From Elizabethkingia meningoseptica_A (lineage in GTDB: Bacteria > Bacteroidota > Bacteroidia > Flavobacteriales > Weeksellaceae): a DNA stretch of 64,000 nt. This document shows, piece by piece, positions 8,087-17,122 of this stretch (position 1 is the stretch's first letter; every line of letters begins with the position of its first letter). The position numbers were made by a program, and so were the translations under genes. Location: positions 372,001-436,000 of the forward strand of contig NZ_JBJDLK010000001.1 in assembly GCF_045762675.1 (NCBI RefSeq). Direction: 5' to 3'. The notes under the pieces were generated by a model that searched no databases, was not told the DNA's origin, and saw only the letters and a list, made by a program, of their open reading frames with translations.

Positions 8087-9001
8087 TTACTTTTTATTGT
8101 AATATTCATAAGTAGCTTTAGCTATGTCAGCAATTATTTTTTCGGTATCCTCTCTTTTCTCTGTTATATTTTTCAGGTAAACCGAAAGGATGATATGTTT
8201 TCCGTTTGGAAGTTTAAAAATTCCGATATCATTCATGGCTGCTCTTAAATTGTTTTCATTGATATCGGACATACCAGTTCTGTGTGCTAGCTCAGTGTTT
8301 TCAGGAAGCCCGGCTTTCATCCACGTTAAACCACGTGAGGTTTCCACCATGATCTGATAAAGGTATTGAGTCGTATTTTTTTTCAGGACTTTTCCTTTGT
8401 AAAATTTTTCAAGCAGCAATGTAGTTGCATTGGCTGTTGTAATGTTTATATACAAATTATCCCATTGAGTCATTTGTGCTTCATTCACTTTAATTGTAAA
8501 ATCTTTGATGCCTTGCTGGTTAATAAATTTTTGTATGGTTTCTGTACCACCCAAAATTTTCAGCAGGATATCGCAACCGTTATTGTCGCTATGAGATACC
8601 GTATAGCGTAATAGCTGGTCCAGTGTGAAATCCATATTTCCGTCAGGATGCTCATCTCTCAGCGGACTCCATGTATTTGGAAGTAAATCTTCTTTTTTAA
8701 TAAAGAATTTCTGATTGAGTTTTAATTTTCCGGTATCAACCTGATGTAGGACAGTTAATGCAATATGAAATTTAAAGACACTCATCATAGGCATTAGTTT
8801 ATTCCCGTTAATACTTAGCGTATCATGGTCTTCAATATTTTTTATTGAAATGCCAACGGTTGCATGTTTTGCAGAAATAATATTCTGGATATTCTTTCTA
8901 AGCTCAACATGTTTTTTTTGAGCATTTATATTAATGAATCCAAGACTGATGAATAGTACAGCAAAACAGATTTGAAGTCGTGATACGGGTTTAAATTTCA
9001 T
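8087..9001 (-). CDS. blaCME: Class A extended-spectrum-type beta-lactamase, CME-like
   Basis: 304 residues with a signal peptide ending near NINAQ (about 28). Catalytic Ser74 and Lys77 lie in MSVFKF, SDN is at 138-140, Glu174 in KVNEAQ fits the omega-loop base, and HRTG (240-243) replaces KTG. Sequence and length recall the chromosomal CME enzymes of Elizabethkingia, which belong to the PER/VEB-like branch of class A and hydrolyse cephalosporins. The allele cannot be stated without alignment. It is the first gene of a three-gene operon, with a -7 box 40 bases upstream. Confidence 0.85.
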   Translation of the reverse strand: MKFKPVSRLQICFAVLFISLGFININAQKKHVELRKNIQNIISAKHATVGISIKNIEDHDTLSINGNKLMPMMSVFKFHIALTVLHQVDTGKLKLNQKFFIKKEDLLPNTWSPLRDEHPDGNMDFTLDQLLRYTVSHSDNNGCDILLKILGGTETIQKFINQQGIKDFTIKVNEAQMTQWDNLYINITTANATTLLLEKFYKGKVLKKNTTQYLYQIMVETSRGLTWMKAGLPENTELAHRTGMSDINENNLRAAMNDIGIFKLPNGKHIILSVYLKNITEKREDTEKIIADIAKATYEYYNKK

Positions 9002-9040
9002 GGTGATATCAGAGGGTATTTTTTGCTAAAAAGAAGCCGT

Positions 9041-9048
9041 CAAATTTA
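9041..9048 (-). promoter_or_regulatory. -7 box of the beta-lactamase operon
   Basis: Minus-strand TAAATTTG matches TAnnTTTG, 39 bases before the ATG at 9001. The -33 region lacks a well-spaced TTG. Confidence 0.5.
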
Positions 9049-9207
9049 TAAAAATTTATCACAAAACAGTGATGTTTAAACGAATTTTGATGAATAATAT
9101 TAACTCATTAAATACTTTGATGGTTTTGCGTAGAAAACAATGCAAGATATATAATGGGTAACCGGATCTGTAACAAGTGAAATATATTTGGTTTATAGAG
9201 TATACAA

Positions 9208-10545
9208 TTATACTCCTGGAATAACAATCAGGCTTTCATTTCCTGAATTGTTGACGGCCTGTACAGCAAAGAAATAGTTATCCTTGGAATAGGGGAGTTT
9301 AATAGCTGTTTCTTTGGTGAAAAACTTCTTTTGCCATACCGGAGAATCAGTTTCCCGCATTAGAATATAATAACCGTTGACCTCACCGTTCTTAGGCTTC
9401 TCCCATGAGAGTGATGTGAAATTGGTAAGCTCCTTTACTTCCATTTTTACATTTTCAGGTTTTGAAGGGGACTTTGCCAGGCTGGCCAATACAGAAACAT
9501 TCACGCCCACATTTTTCCTGAAATAATCAAAATCCATAAATTCAGGTAAATCTCCGTATTGTTTCCCGTTCTCTTTTCTTATATCCTGATGCTGATGGTC
9601 GAAATTTTCATTGAATTCGGTCAGCCTTACTGCGGGAAAGCCATTTTCAACAAAAGGAGAATGGTCTCCGCCCCGCAGAAACCGGTCATTCCTGTAAATT
9701 AATTTTACCTGAAGATTATCCACATAACGTTCACCCGTTTCTTTAATATATCGGGCCAGTTGTCTTGCTTCTCCGTCGTTTTCAAGTCCCAGATTTCTGA
9801 TATTCCGGGCTTTTTTATCCAGATCATAAAGTGGTAAGCCTTCAGAAAATACTCTTAGCTGATGAGCATTAATAAGGTTCGTTCCGCTGCTGAGGTTATT
9901 AGAAATCATATCGTTATTCAGTAAAGCCTCCAGTTGCCATTTTTCATTTTTAGCTTTTTCAGCCAGCATCTTTGAGCCCAGTAAGCCTTGTTCTTCTCCT
10001 GAAAATGTAACAAAAATAATGCTTGCCGGAAATTTAGACCTGCTTAGGACTCTTGCACTTTCAATCACCGCACTGGTTCCGCTGCCGTCATCATTTGCAC
10101 CGGGTGCAAAATCCTTTGCATTCATTACATCCGTTACGCGTGAATCCAGATGTCCGCTAATCATAAAGATCCTCTTATCATTCGGGTCAGTTCCGTGCAG
10201 AATGGCCACAGCATTGCCTAAATCTGTGGGCTGATTAATCCTTTTACCATCCGGCTGGATGGTTTGATTTTGCAGGAAAACTTCCATTCTTCCGTCTGTA
10301 TTTTTAGCATAATCCCTGAATTTTTTGAGTACCCAGTTTCTGGCTGCACCAATCCCTTTCTTGGGATCAGTGGTAGAACTCATGGTATGCCTTGTTCCAA
10401 AACTTACCAGCTTATTGATATGAGCTTTGAGAGAATCTGAACTGACCTGTGAAACATAACCGGAAATTTCAGCATCCTTAGCTACTATCTGTTGTGCTGA
10501 AAACACCACAGGAATAAAGAATATAGAGAAGATTAATTTTTTCAT
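9208..10545 (-). CDS. Secreted M28-family aminopeptidase with C-terminal FN3-like domain
   Basis: 445 residues with a signal peptide (about 1-17, VVFSAQQ). The M28 co-catalytic zinc site is visible: His132 in SGHLDSR, Asp in GANDDGSG (149-156), Glu-Glu at 184-185 in SGEEQGLLGS, and the late His in GGDHSPFVENGFPAVRLTE. The last about 90 residues (PSKPENVKMEV to AVNNSGNESL) read as a fibronectin type III-like domain. It should release N-terminal residues from peptides outside the inner membrane. No type IX sorting domain is seen. The gene is separated from its upstream neighbour by about 200 bases. Confidence 0.88.
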   Translation of the reverse strand: MKKLIFSIFFIPVVFSAQQIVAKDAEISGYVSQVSSDSLKAHINKLVSFGTRHTMSSTTDPKKGIGAARNWVLKKFRDYAKNTDGRMEVFLQNQTIQPDGKRINQPTDLGNAVAILHGTDPNDKRIFMISGHLDSRVTDVMNAKDFAPGANDDGSGTSAVIESARVLSRSKFPASIIFVTFSGEEQGLLGSKMLAEKAKNEKWQLEALLNNDMISNNLSSGTNLINAHQLRVFSEGLPLYDLDKKARNIRNLGLENDGEARQLARYIKETGERYVDNLQVKLIYRNDRFLRGGDHSPFVENGFPAVRLTEFNENFDHQHQDIRKENGKQYGDLPEFMDFDYFRKNVGVNVSVLASLAKSPSKPENVKMEVKELTNFTSLSWEKPKNGEVNGYYILMRETDSPVWQKKFFTKETAIKLPYSKDNYFFAVQAVNNSGNESLIVIPGV

Positions 10546-10747
10546 AACTATTTTTAGTTTGTATATGGTTATAAGTATGATTTATGTTGCATTCCGTCAG
10601 TTCGTAGTGCGAAATGTAATGCAATGTATTGAAAACTTTCAGATAAACTTCTCGATACAAAATTCTTACAGAATTTCACTTGAATTGAAGTTTCATAAAA
10701 ACTACTTAAAAACGAATATCGGTTTATTTATATTGAATGAGCTTAAT

Positions 10748-11905
10748 TTAATACGTTTTCAGGACTATAATACCATGTTTGGGTAAGGTGAATGTTTTTT
10801 GTGATCCGTATTTACCCATATTCTGATGAAGCCAAAGATCCCTTATTTTGGTATTGTGTCCGAATCCCAATTTTGAAGCAGCAAGTGTATAATTCACTTC
10901 CTGATCTCCACGGTTCATAATTGCAATAGCTTTCTGATTTCCGGAAAGTTCTTTTTTCCATACTTCAATATTACCCTCCGATAGAATATTTTGCGCCTGT
11001 TTAAATGCAGTATCCTGATTAAGAGCAATTATTTCTTTGTTGGTGAGAATCTCTATTGTGCTTTTGGTCATGGTCCTCAGGTCATTCCCCGCAAGAAGCG
11101 GTGAGTTGAGTATACTCCACATTGAAAAATGTGTTTTATCCTCATCATAACTCATTCCTCTGCCCACCTGAAGCATATCCATATCATTATAATGCCCGGC
11201 TGAAGCATACGGATACAGATTTTTATTAAGATCTATAATATGGAGAATAGAGGAAAACTCAGCACGGATATCTCCGGAAATCCTCCATGAGTCAGCAATA
11301 TTAATTGCCCATTTTCCCGGAAACTGCCAGCGGCAGATATTAAAAACAATATTAGGGTTTATTGATTTTACAGCCTGAATAATTTTGGAATATTCCTCCT
11401 GTTCATTAAGTTTCATTTGTTCTCCGCCACACCAGTCAACTTTTATAAAATCATATTTCCACTTTTTAAAAAACAAGTCGGTATCCTGCTCAATATGATC
11501 ATACAAGCCTACACCTATGCCCTGTTTATCAGCGTCCCAGATAGAGCCACAAGTATTTTTCCCGGCATCAGAATAAATACCCGCCTTTAAACCTTTGCTG
11601 TGAATATAATCGGCAAGGCTTTTCATACCGGATGGAAACTTACCGGAATCTGTAATAAGATTTCCTTTTTCATCTCTTCCTCCAAAATAACCGTCATCTA
11701 TATTAATATAGCGGTACCCCGCTGCATACAGGCCACTTGAAACCAAAGCATCGGCTTGTTCTCTAATCAGCTGTTCATTGATATGGATGCGGAAATTATT
11801 CCAGCTGCTCCAGCCCATAACAGGAGGTTTGGGTTTTTGAGCAAAAAGTGAAAACCCAATAGATAGTGCTAATACAACTATTGTTTTTCTGATTCCTGTA
11901 TTCAT
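10748..11905 (-). CDS. Secreted GH27 alpha-galactosidase
   Basis: 385 residues with a signal peptide (about 1-22). GH27 hallmarks: GWSSWNNF (31-38), INIDDGYF (68-74), GIYSDAGKNTCG (109-120), and the nucleophile Asp157 in FIKVDWCGG. A later SWRISGDI block should hold the acid/base. The C-terminal beta domain ends in KHGIIVLKTY. It releases terminal alpha-galactose from oligosaccharides or galactomannan; alpha-N-acetylgalactosaminidase activity is the main alternative. The gene starts 23 bases after a hypothetical secreted protein gene, with which it is probably cotranscribed. Confidence 0.9.
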   Translation of the reverse strand: MNTGIRKTIVVLALSIGFSLFAQKPKPPVMGWSSWNNFRIHINEQLIREQADALVSSGLYAAGYRYINIDDGYFGGRDEKGNLITDSGKFPSGMKSLADYIHSKGLKAGIYSDAGKNTCGSIWDADKQGIGVGLYDHIEQDTDLFFKKWKYDFIKVDWCGGEQMKLNEQEEYSKIIQAVKSINPNIVFNICRWQFPGKWAINIADSWRISGDIRAEFSSILHIIDLNKNLYPYASAGHYNDMDMLQVGRGMSYDEDKTHFSMWSILNSPLLAGNDLRTMTKSTIEILTNKEIIALNQDTAFKQAQNILSEGNIEVWKKELSGNQKAIAIMNRGDQEVNYTLAASKLGFGHNTKIRDLWLHQNMGKYGSQKTFTLPKHGIIVLKTY

Positions 11906-11928
11906 GTTTATTCGTGTATGGTTAGTTT

Positions 11929-12699
11929 TTATTTTTCAAAGCATAATACTCCACTAGGGGCACCATTATGTAGTACAATATTATCTTTGTAATGTATGTA
12001 ATTACACCCGTCATTGTACTCAATAATTTGTTGCTTGTTCAGGTTTTCCCGATAGATTTTATAAGAATACATTGCACTGAAATTAGGATGAACTTCTATT
12101 TGAACAGGATTGCCATTTCTTATGGATATTACGTTTGCATCCTTAATAAGACTTATGATTTCATTTAAAACCTTATTGTTCCATCGTAGCACATCCTGAG
12201 CTTTTTTGATTTCCGGAGCTTTTTCATTTGTACCGGAATATGTACCAATATAATCAAGGTTTGCGTTACGATCCAGAATTTCATCATTAAGATAGCCTTC
12301 TTTTATTTTATATATTGTTATCGTTATATGAGTCGAAGGAATATACAATACATTGTTGTCATAAGAAACTGTTACAATGTAATTACTAAAATTGAGCTTT
12401 TCATATTGATTACGAAGCTTCATTATTTGCATTTTATGAGCTTCGAAATTATCAATTAAATACTTTTTACCTCCTTTCTGTCCATTATACATAATCATAA
12501 GTACATACTCTTTTCCGCCATCATCAGCCTTACTAAACATTTCTTTATACTCTTTTTTTTGTTCATCCGGAATCATATATTCTAGCTTAGAATAAAGAGA
12601 GTCTTTATTGATCTTAGCATTAAATATGTGTTTTTCCTGGGCGTACAGGCTATGACTTTTAAAAATAAGTATAATAAATAGTAGAAAGAATTTTTTCAT
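11929..12699 (-). CDS. Secreted hypothetical protein, 256 aa
   Basis: Not recognised. It has an N-terminal signal peptide (MKKFFLLFIILIFKSHSLYAQ) and a mature part rich in Lys, Asn and Tyr with a mixed alpha/beta look. Two Cys near the C-terminus (one in YNDGCNYIHYKD, one in SGVLCFEK) could form a disulfide. A -7 box lies just upstream, and the GH27 gene follows after 23 bases. Any link to galactoside use is inference from position only. Confidence 0.6.
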   Translation of the reverse strand: MKKFFLLFIILIFKSHSLYAQEKHIFNAKINKDSLYSKLEYMIPDEQKKEYKEMFSKADDGGKEYVLMIMYNGQKGGKKYLIDNFEAHKMQIMKLRNQYEKLNFSNYIVTVSYDNNVLYIPSTHITITIYKIKEGYLNDEILDRNANLDYIGTYSGTNEKAPEIKKAQDVLRWNNKVLNEIISLIKDANVISIRNGNPVQIEVHPNFSAMYSYKIYRENLNKQQIIEYNDGCNYIHYKDNIVLHNGAPSGVLCFEK

Positions 12700-12725
12700 A
12701 AAGTGGTATTTGGTAATAAACCTAC

Positions 12726-12733
12726 CAAAGATA
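12726..12733 (-). promoter_or_regulatory. -7 box TATCTTTG
   Basis: Exact TAnnTTTG match on the minus strand, 26 bases before the ATG at 12699. It would drive the hypothetical gene and GH27. Candidate -33 TTTG motifs are too far away. Confidence 0.5.
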
Positions 12734-12760
12734 AGAACTTTGAGCTTTTAAAAGAGTTCA

Positions 12761-12797
12761 AAAAAAAACCTTGTCAGGGTTTAAAACCTTAACAAGG
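12761..12797 (-). terminator. Intrinsic terminator of the HipA-like/DUF3037 pair
   Basis: On the minus strand CCTTGT pairs with ACAAGG and the inner AAGGTTT pairs with AAACCCT (12769-12797), followed by eight T residues (12761-12768). It is 29 bases past the DUF3037 stop codon. Confidence 0.85.
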
Positions 12798-12825
12798 ATT
12801 GATCGGTATATATTCAGCTGAATTT

Positions 12826-13209
12826 CTATTTAACAAGCTCTTCAAATAGCTTATCGAATGTCTTATCCAGATCTTTACTTTTTCCGGGATGAGGGCGCGA
12901 AGTTTGAATAACAGCACTTCTTACTGCTGTTAACCAGCGGAAACGTTCCGGGATGTCCAATAAAGCAATAGGACCTCCGTTTTTATCACCTTTGGCAATA
13001 TTCCGGAAGCTTACCAGATTTTGTGTAATGTCATCATAGTCCAGTTTGCTGTGCATTAATGCAAACTTATCGGGACACAAATGAAATTCCACACGGATGT
13101 ATTTTTCCTTTTTGGAAAACATGACCAGACCGATGTTGAAAAATTCTTCTCTTTCAACCTTTGGAACCAAACGTATTACAGCGTATTCGTATATTTTATC
13201 CTTTTGCAT
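12826..13209 (-). CDS. DUF3037 family protein
   Basis: 127 residues, soluble. The pattern YEYAVIRLVPKVEREEFFNIGLVMF at the start and the C-terminal RFRWLTAVRSAVIQTSRPHPG are characteristic of DUF3037. Its start overlaps the end of the HipA-like kinase gene by 14 bases, so the two are translationally coupled and probably work together. No function is established for the family. DUF3037 genes are commonly found next to HipA-like genes (family knowledge). Confidence 0.8.
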   Translation of the reverse strand: MQKDKIYEYAVIRLVPKVEREEFFNIGLVMFSKKEKYIRVEFHLCPDKFALMHSKLDYDDITQNLVSFRNIAKGDKNGGPIALLDIPERFRWLTAVRSAVIQTSRPHPGKSKDLDKTFDKLFEELVK

Positions 13210-13969
13210 TTTTAGCTTCGTTTACAAAGGTTTCAGAATTTTCTAATCGGGTTTTCATAAACTGAAAATAGATTTCTCTTATCTCTTCAGGAGATTCATC
13301 AGCATCATTCCAGTGTAACCAGTCTTCAGGAATCAGGTTCACGATTTCCCTGAATACCTCATCGTTAAGATGTTCTTTCGCAAACTGATCTGCCTCATCT
13401 AATTTAGATGCCTGCGGCAATAAAACATGATCTTTAATATATTTAAAAGGTGTTTTTGCTGCAGTATCAAAATTCTGCCATGAATGATGGAAATAAAAAG
13501 AAGCCCCGTTATCAATAATCCATAGTTCTTTATGCCACATCAGCATATTGGTGTTTTTAAACGTACGGTCGATATTGGTAATAAAAGCATCCAGCCACAC
13601 AATTTTAGAGGCCAGCAGCGGATCCACCTTCATGGTAGAATCATAAGCAATAGCTCCGGAAAGGAAATGTAGTCCGAGGTTAAGGCCTTCACTGGCTTTC
13701 AGTAAATCCTGAATTTCCTCATCACCTTCACTTCTTCCAAAATCGGCGTCCAGATTAACAAAAACAATTTCAGGAATTTTCAATCCTAATATCTCAGTAA
13801 TCTTTCCGCCCAGTAGTTCAGAAATAAGCATTTTAACACCATGACCAGCGCCACGGAATTTAAGTACATATTTAAAATCATCGTCGGCTTCTGCCAGTGC
13901 CGGAAGAGAGCCGCCTTCGCGTAACGGCAAAATATAGCGCATTACGGTAACAGTTCTTGTGTGTAACAT
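13196..13969 (-). CDS. HipA-like kinase domain protein (HipA_2 type)
   Basis: 257 residues with no HipB-type partner. The kinase-like core is visible: DFKYVLKFRGAGHG (Lys for nucleotide), a catalytic loop ITNIDRTFKNTNML with Asp and Asn as in HipA, and IDNGASF in the metal-binding DFG position. Family members begin RTVTVMRYILPLREGGSLPA as here, which supports the ATG at 13969 although a second ATG lies nine codons inside. A -7 box ends 5 bases before that ATG, so the mRNA may be leaderless. It likely phosphorylates a protein or nucleotide; the target is unknown. Confidence 0.75.
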   Translation of the reverse strand: MLHTRTVTVMRYILPLREGGSLPALAEADDDFKYVLKFRGAGHGVKMLISELLGGKITEILGLKIPEIVFVNLDADFGRSEGDEEIQDLLKASEGLNLGLHFLSGAIAYDSTMKVDPLLASKIVWLDAFITNIDRTFKNTNMLMWHKELWIIDNGASFYFHHSWQNFDTAAKTPFKYIKDHVLLPQASKLDEADQFAKEHLNDEVFREIVNLIPEDWLHWNDADESPEEIREIYFQFMKTRLENSETFVNEAKNAKG

Positions 13970-13973
13970 GATA

Positions 13974-13981
13974 CAAAAATA
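13974..13981 (-). promoter_or_regulatory. -7 box giving a probably leaderless mRNA
   Basis: Minus-strand TATTTTTG matches TAnnTTTG, with only four bases between it and the ATG at 13969. Transcription should then start at or next to the start codon. Confidence 0.5.
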
Positions 13982-14009
13982 GTTCTTTTTAGCTTACAGA
14001 GGGTGGTTT

Positions 14010-14206
14010 ACGGTTTACAGTTCACAGTTCACAGTTTACAGTAGCTAGTTAACAGTGGATGGTTTACAGTTGTCACTCATCACTCATCAATAATTAGTAA
14101 TGGGGAATAGGTAATCGCTCATCATTCATCATTTATCATTTATCATTTATCATTTATCATTTATCATTTATCATTTATCATTTATCATTTATCATTTATC
14201 ATTTAT
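14010..14206. repeat. Heptamer tandem repeats upstream of polA
   Basis: Eleven perfect copies of CATTTAT fill 14130-14206, preceded by a degenerate CATTCAT at 14123. Upstream blocks use other units with the same 7-bp period: TTTACAG/TTCACAG around 14021-14041 and TCACTCA around 14074-14090. The array ends about 60 bases before the inferred polA transcription start. Array length is likely to vary between strains. Apart from these repeats and the two promoters, 13970-14266 holds no gene. Confidence 0.9.
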
Positions 14207-14254
14207 CATGTTTGATAAGTAATGAGTAATAACCGAAGACTAACAACTATTTCT

Positions 14255-14262
14255 TATCTTTG
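14255..14262 (+). promoter_or_regulatory. -7 box of polA, probably leaderless
   Basis: TATCTTTG matches TAnnTTTG and ends 5 bases before the ATG at 14267. It rules out the in-frame ATG at 14222 as the main start. Confidence 0.6.
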
Positions 14263-14266
14263 TTTT

Positions 14267-17077
14267 ATGGATACAACACAAGATAAAAGGCTCTTTCTTA
14301 TTGATGCCTACGCAATGATTTTCCGTGGATATTATGCGCTGATCAGAAGTCCGAGATTAACAAGTAAGGGAATGAATACCTCAGCTATCTTTGGATTCAC
14401 CAATTCATTAATAGAGCTTATAAAGAGAGAAAAGCCTACGCATCTTGCCGTTGTATTTGATGTTGGTGGTAAAACACTTCGTCATGATGATTTTGAAGAG
14501 TATAAAGCAAACCGTTCCGAGACACCGGAAGCTATTAAAATTGCTGTGCCTTACATTCATCAGATTCTGGAAGCCATGCACATTCCTATTCTGGGGGTTG
14601 AAGGTTATGAGGCCGATGATGTAATTGGTACATTATCATGCAAAGCTGAAAAAGAAGGTTATAACGTTTACATGGTAACACCGGACAAAGACTTTGCTCA
14701 GTTGGTGACGGATCGTGTAAAGATTTACAAACCGGGTCTTAAAGGTGGAGATATAGAAATCCTGGGCGTTGAAGAAGTAAAGGCGAAGTATGAAATTCAT
14801 GATCCTAAGCAGGTTATCGATTTTCTGGCAATGATGGGGGACAGCGTGGATAATATTCCGGGACTTGAAGGTGTTGGAGAGAAAACTGCTAAGAAATTCT
14901 TACAGGATTACGGAACCATAGAAAATCTTCTTGCCAATACCGCAGACCTGAAAGGAAAACTAAAAGAAAAAGTAGAAGCAAGCGCAGAACGCGGAATACT
15001 ATCCAAAAAACTGGCAACTATTATTACCGATGCACCCATAGAATTCCATCAGGAACAATATGATGTAGATGCGCCGGACTTTGATAAAGTAAAAGAAATC
15101 TTCGAAGAACTTGAATTCAGAAGATTATATGAAAATATGTACCGTGCTTTTGCGCCTAAAACTGAACCGGCAGCGGCAGAAGAAACGGTGAAAAAAGTAT
15201 CTCCACAGGCGGAGCAGCTTAATTTATTCTCAAGCTTTGATGAACTGGATGCTGCCACATCTTCTAAAAAAGATATTAAAAGCAATGATCACCTGTACCA
15301 GTATATCGATACACCAAAAGCACTTTCGGTGCTGGTAAGAAATCTATTAGAGAAACCTGCGCTGGCATTTGATACGGAAACAACTTCTTTAAATGAATTG
15401 GAAGCCCAGTTGATAGGTGTATCATTCTCGTATAAAAAAGGATTTGCCTATTATATTCCAATACCGGAAGATCAGCAGGAAGCACAGTTATTACTGGATA
15501 TTATGCGTCCGGTTTTTGAAAAAGAAGATCAGATCAAAATTGCACATAATCTGAAATTTGATTATAAAGTATTACATCAGCAGGGAATAGAAGTAAAAGG
15601 GAAATTATTTGATACAATGATTGCCCACTACTTATTGAGTCCGGACGGACGTCATGGTATGGATTATCTGTCTGAAATGTATCTGGATTATAAGCCTGTT
15701 TCTATTGAAACACTTATTGGTAAAAAAGGAAAGAAACAGGGAACTCTCCGTGATGTAAGTGTAGAGGAACAAACAGCATATGCAGCCGAAGATGCTGATG
15801 TTACATTTCAGTTATATGAATTATTTGCGCCCCAGCTGAAATCTGAAAATCTGGAGAAGCTTTTCACTGATGTGGAAATACCATTGGTGAAAGTTTTGGC
15901 ACATATGGAACTTGCAGGAGTTTCTTTGGATAAAAGCTGGCTTGCACAGGAAAGTATTGATCTGGAAAGTGATTTAAGAAAACTGGAACAGGAAATATTC
16001 CAGATTTCAGGAGAAGAATTTAATATGAATTCTCCGCGTCAGCTAGGAGAGATTCTGTTTGAAAAAATGCAGCTTGATCCGAAAGCGAAGAAAACCAAAA
16101 CAGGTCAGTATGCCACTTCAGAAGATATCCTTCAGAAACTGGCCTCTAAACATGAAATTATTAAACATATACTGGATTACCGTCAGTTACAAAAACTGAA
16201 ATCAACCTATGTAGATGCTCTGCCTACGCAGATTGATCCGTATGATAACAGAGTACATACTAACTTCTCACAGACAACAGCTGCAACGGGACGTCTGGCA
16301 AGTGTTAATCCAAACCTGCAGAACATTCCTATCCGTACATTGCGCGGCCAGCAAATACGAGGTGCTTTTGTGGCGGGTGAAGGAAAGAAATTAATATCAG
16401 CCGATTACTCTCAGATAGAACTGAGACTCATTGCAGAAATAAGCGGCGAAAACAATATGCTGGAAGCCTTTAATAAAGGTGCAGATATTCACGCCTCAAC
16501 AGCGGCTAAACTATTTAAAATTCCTATTGAGGACGTTTCTAAAATACAGAGAAGCCAGGCAAAAACAGTAAACTTCGGAATTATTTATGGTCAGGGTGCT
16601 TTTGCACTGGCGGAGCAGACAGGATTATCCCGTTCAGAAGCGAAAGCGATGATCGATGCTTATTATGAGACGTATCCAAGGCTACGTGAGTATATGGATG
16701 AGCAGGTGAAAAAAGCACGTGATTTGGGTTATGTTGAAACAATTATGGGCAGAAAACGTCATTTAACAGATATCAATTCTAATAATTTTGTGGTGCGTGG
16801 CCATGCAGAACGTAATGCCGTGAATGCACCTATACAGGGAAGTGCTGCGGATATTATAAAGCTTGCCATGATCCGGATTGATCATCAGCTTGAAGAACAA
16901 AATCTGGAAACAAAAATGTTGCTTCAGGTACATGACGAATTGATTTTTGAATCTCCGGAAAGCGAGATTGAAAAAGCGTCTAAGCTTATTAAATCCGAAA
17001 TGGAAAGTGCCTATCCTACAAAAGTTCCTTTAGTGGTAGAAGTAGGTGTAGGAAACAACTGGCTGGAAGCACATTAA
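14267..17077 (+). CDS. polA: DNA polymerase I
   Basis: 936 residues from the ATG at 14267 (MDTTQDKRLFLIDAYAMIFR); the promoter -7 box lies just before it. Three domains are intact. The 5' nuclease spans about 1-290 (GVEGYEADDVIGTL, NIPGLEGVGEKTA). The 3'-5' exonuclease keeps its acidic residues (FDTETTS, HNLKFDYKVL, YAAEDADVT), so proofreading should be active. The polymerase has motif A SADYSQIELR, motif B RSQAKTVNFGIIYG and motif C LLQVHDELIFE. It removes Okazaki primers and fills repair gaps. The only oddity is the heptamer array upstream. Confidence 0.95.
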   Translation: MDTTQDKRLFLIDAYAMIFRGYYALIRSPRLTSKGMNTSAIFGFTNSLIELIKREKPTHLAVVFDVGGKTLRHDDFEEYKANRSETPEAIKIAVPYIHQILEAMHIPILGVEGYEADDVIGTLSCKAEKEGYNVYMVTPDKDFAQLVTDRVKIYKPGLKGGDIEILGVEEVKAKYEIHDPKQVIDFLAMMGDSVDNIPGLEGVGEKTAKKFLQDYGTIENLLANTADLKGKLKEKVEASAERGILSKKLATIITDAPIEFHQEQYDVDAPDFDKVKEIFEELEFRRLYENMYRAFAPKTEPAAAEETVKKVSPQAEQLNLFSSFDELDAATSSKKDIKSNDHLYQYIDTPKALSVLVRNLLEKPALAFDTETTSLNELEAQLIGVSFSYKKGFAYYIPIPEDQQEAQLLLDIMRPVFEKEDQIKIAHNLKFDYKVLHQQGIEVKGKLFDTMIAHYLLSPDGRHGMDYLSEMYLDYKPVSIETLIGKKGKKQGTLRDVSVEEQTAYAAEDADVTFQLYELFAPQLKSENLEKLFTDVEIPLVKVLAHMELAGVSLDKSWLAQESIDLESDLRKLEQEIFQISGEEFNMNSPRQLGEILFEKMQLDPKAKKTKTGQYATSEDILQKLASKHEIIKHILDYRQLQKLKSTYVDALPTQIDPYDNRVHTNFSQTTAATGRLASVNPNLQNIPIRTLRGQQIRGAFVAGEGKKLISADYSQIELRLIAEISGENNMLEAFNKGADIHASTAAKLFKIPIEDVSKIQRSQAKTVNFGIIYGQGAFALAEQTGLSRSEAKAMIDAYYETYPRLREYMDEQVKKARDLGYVETIMGRKRHLTDINSNNFVVRGHAERNAVNAPIQGSAADIIKLAMIRIDHQLEEQNLETKMLLQVHDELIFESPESEIEKASKLIKSEMESAYPTKVPLVVEVGVGNNWLEAH

Positions 17078-17122
17078 GAATTTGAAGATTTGAAAATGTG
17101 TTAATTTGAAAATTGGCTGACC

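Noticed and set aside
13196..13969. HipBA toxin-antitoxin module
   Set aside because: There is no HipB-type HTH gene next to it, and the partner is DUF3037.
14130..14206. Possible CRISPR array
   Set aside because: The repeats are 7 bp, contiguous, with no unique spacers and no cas genes. It is a simple tandem repeat.
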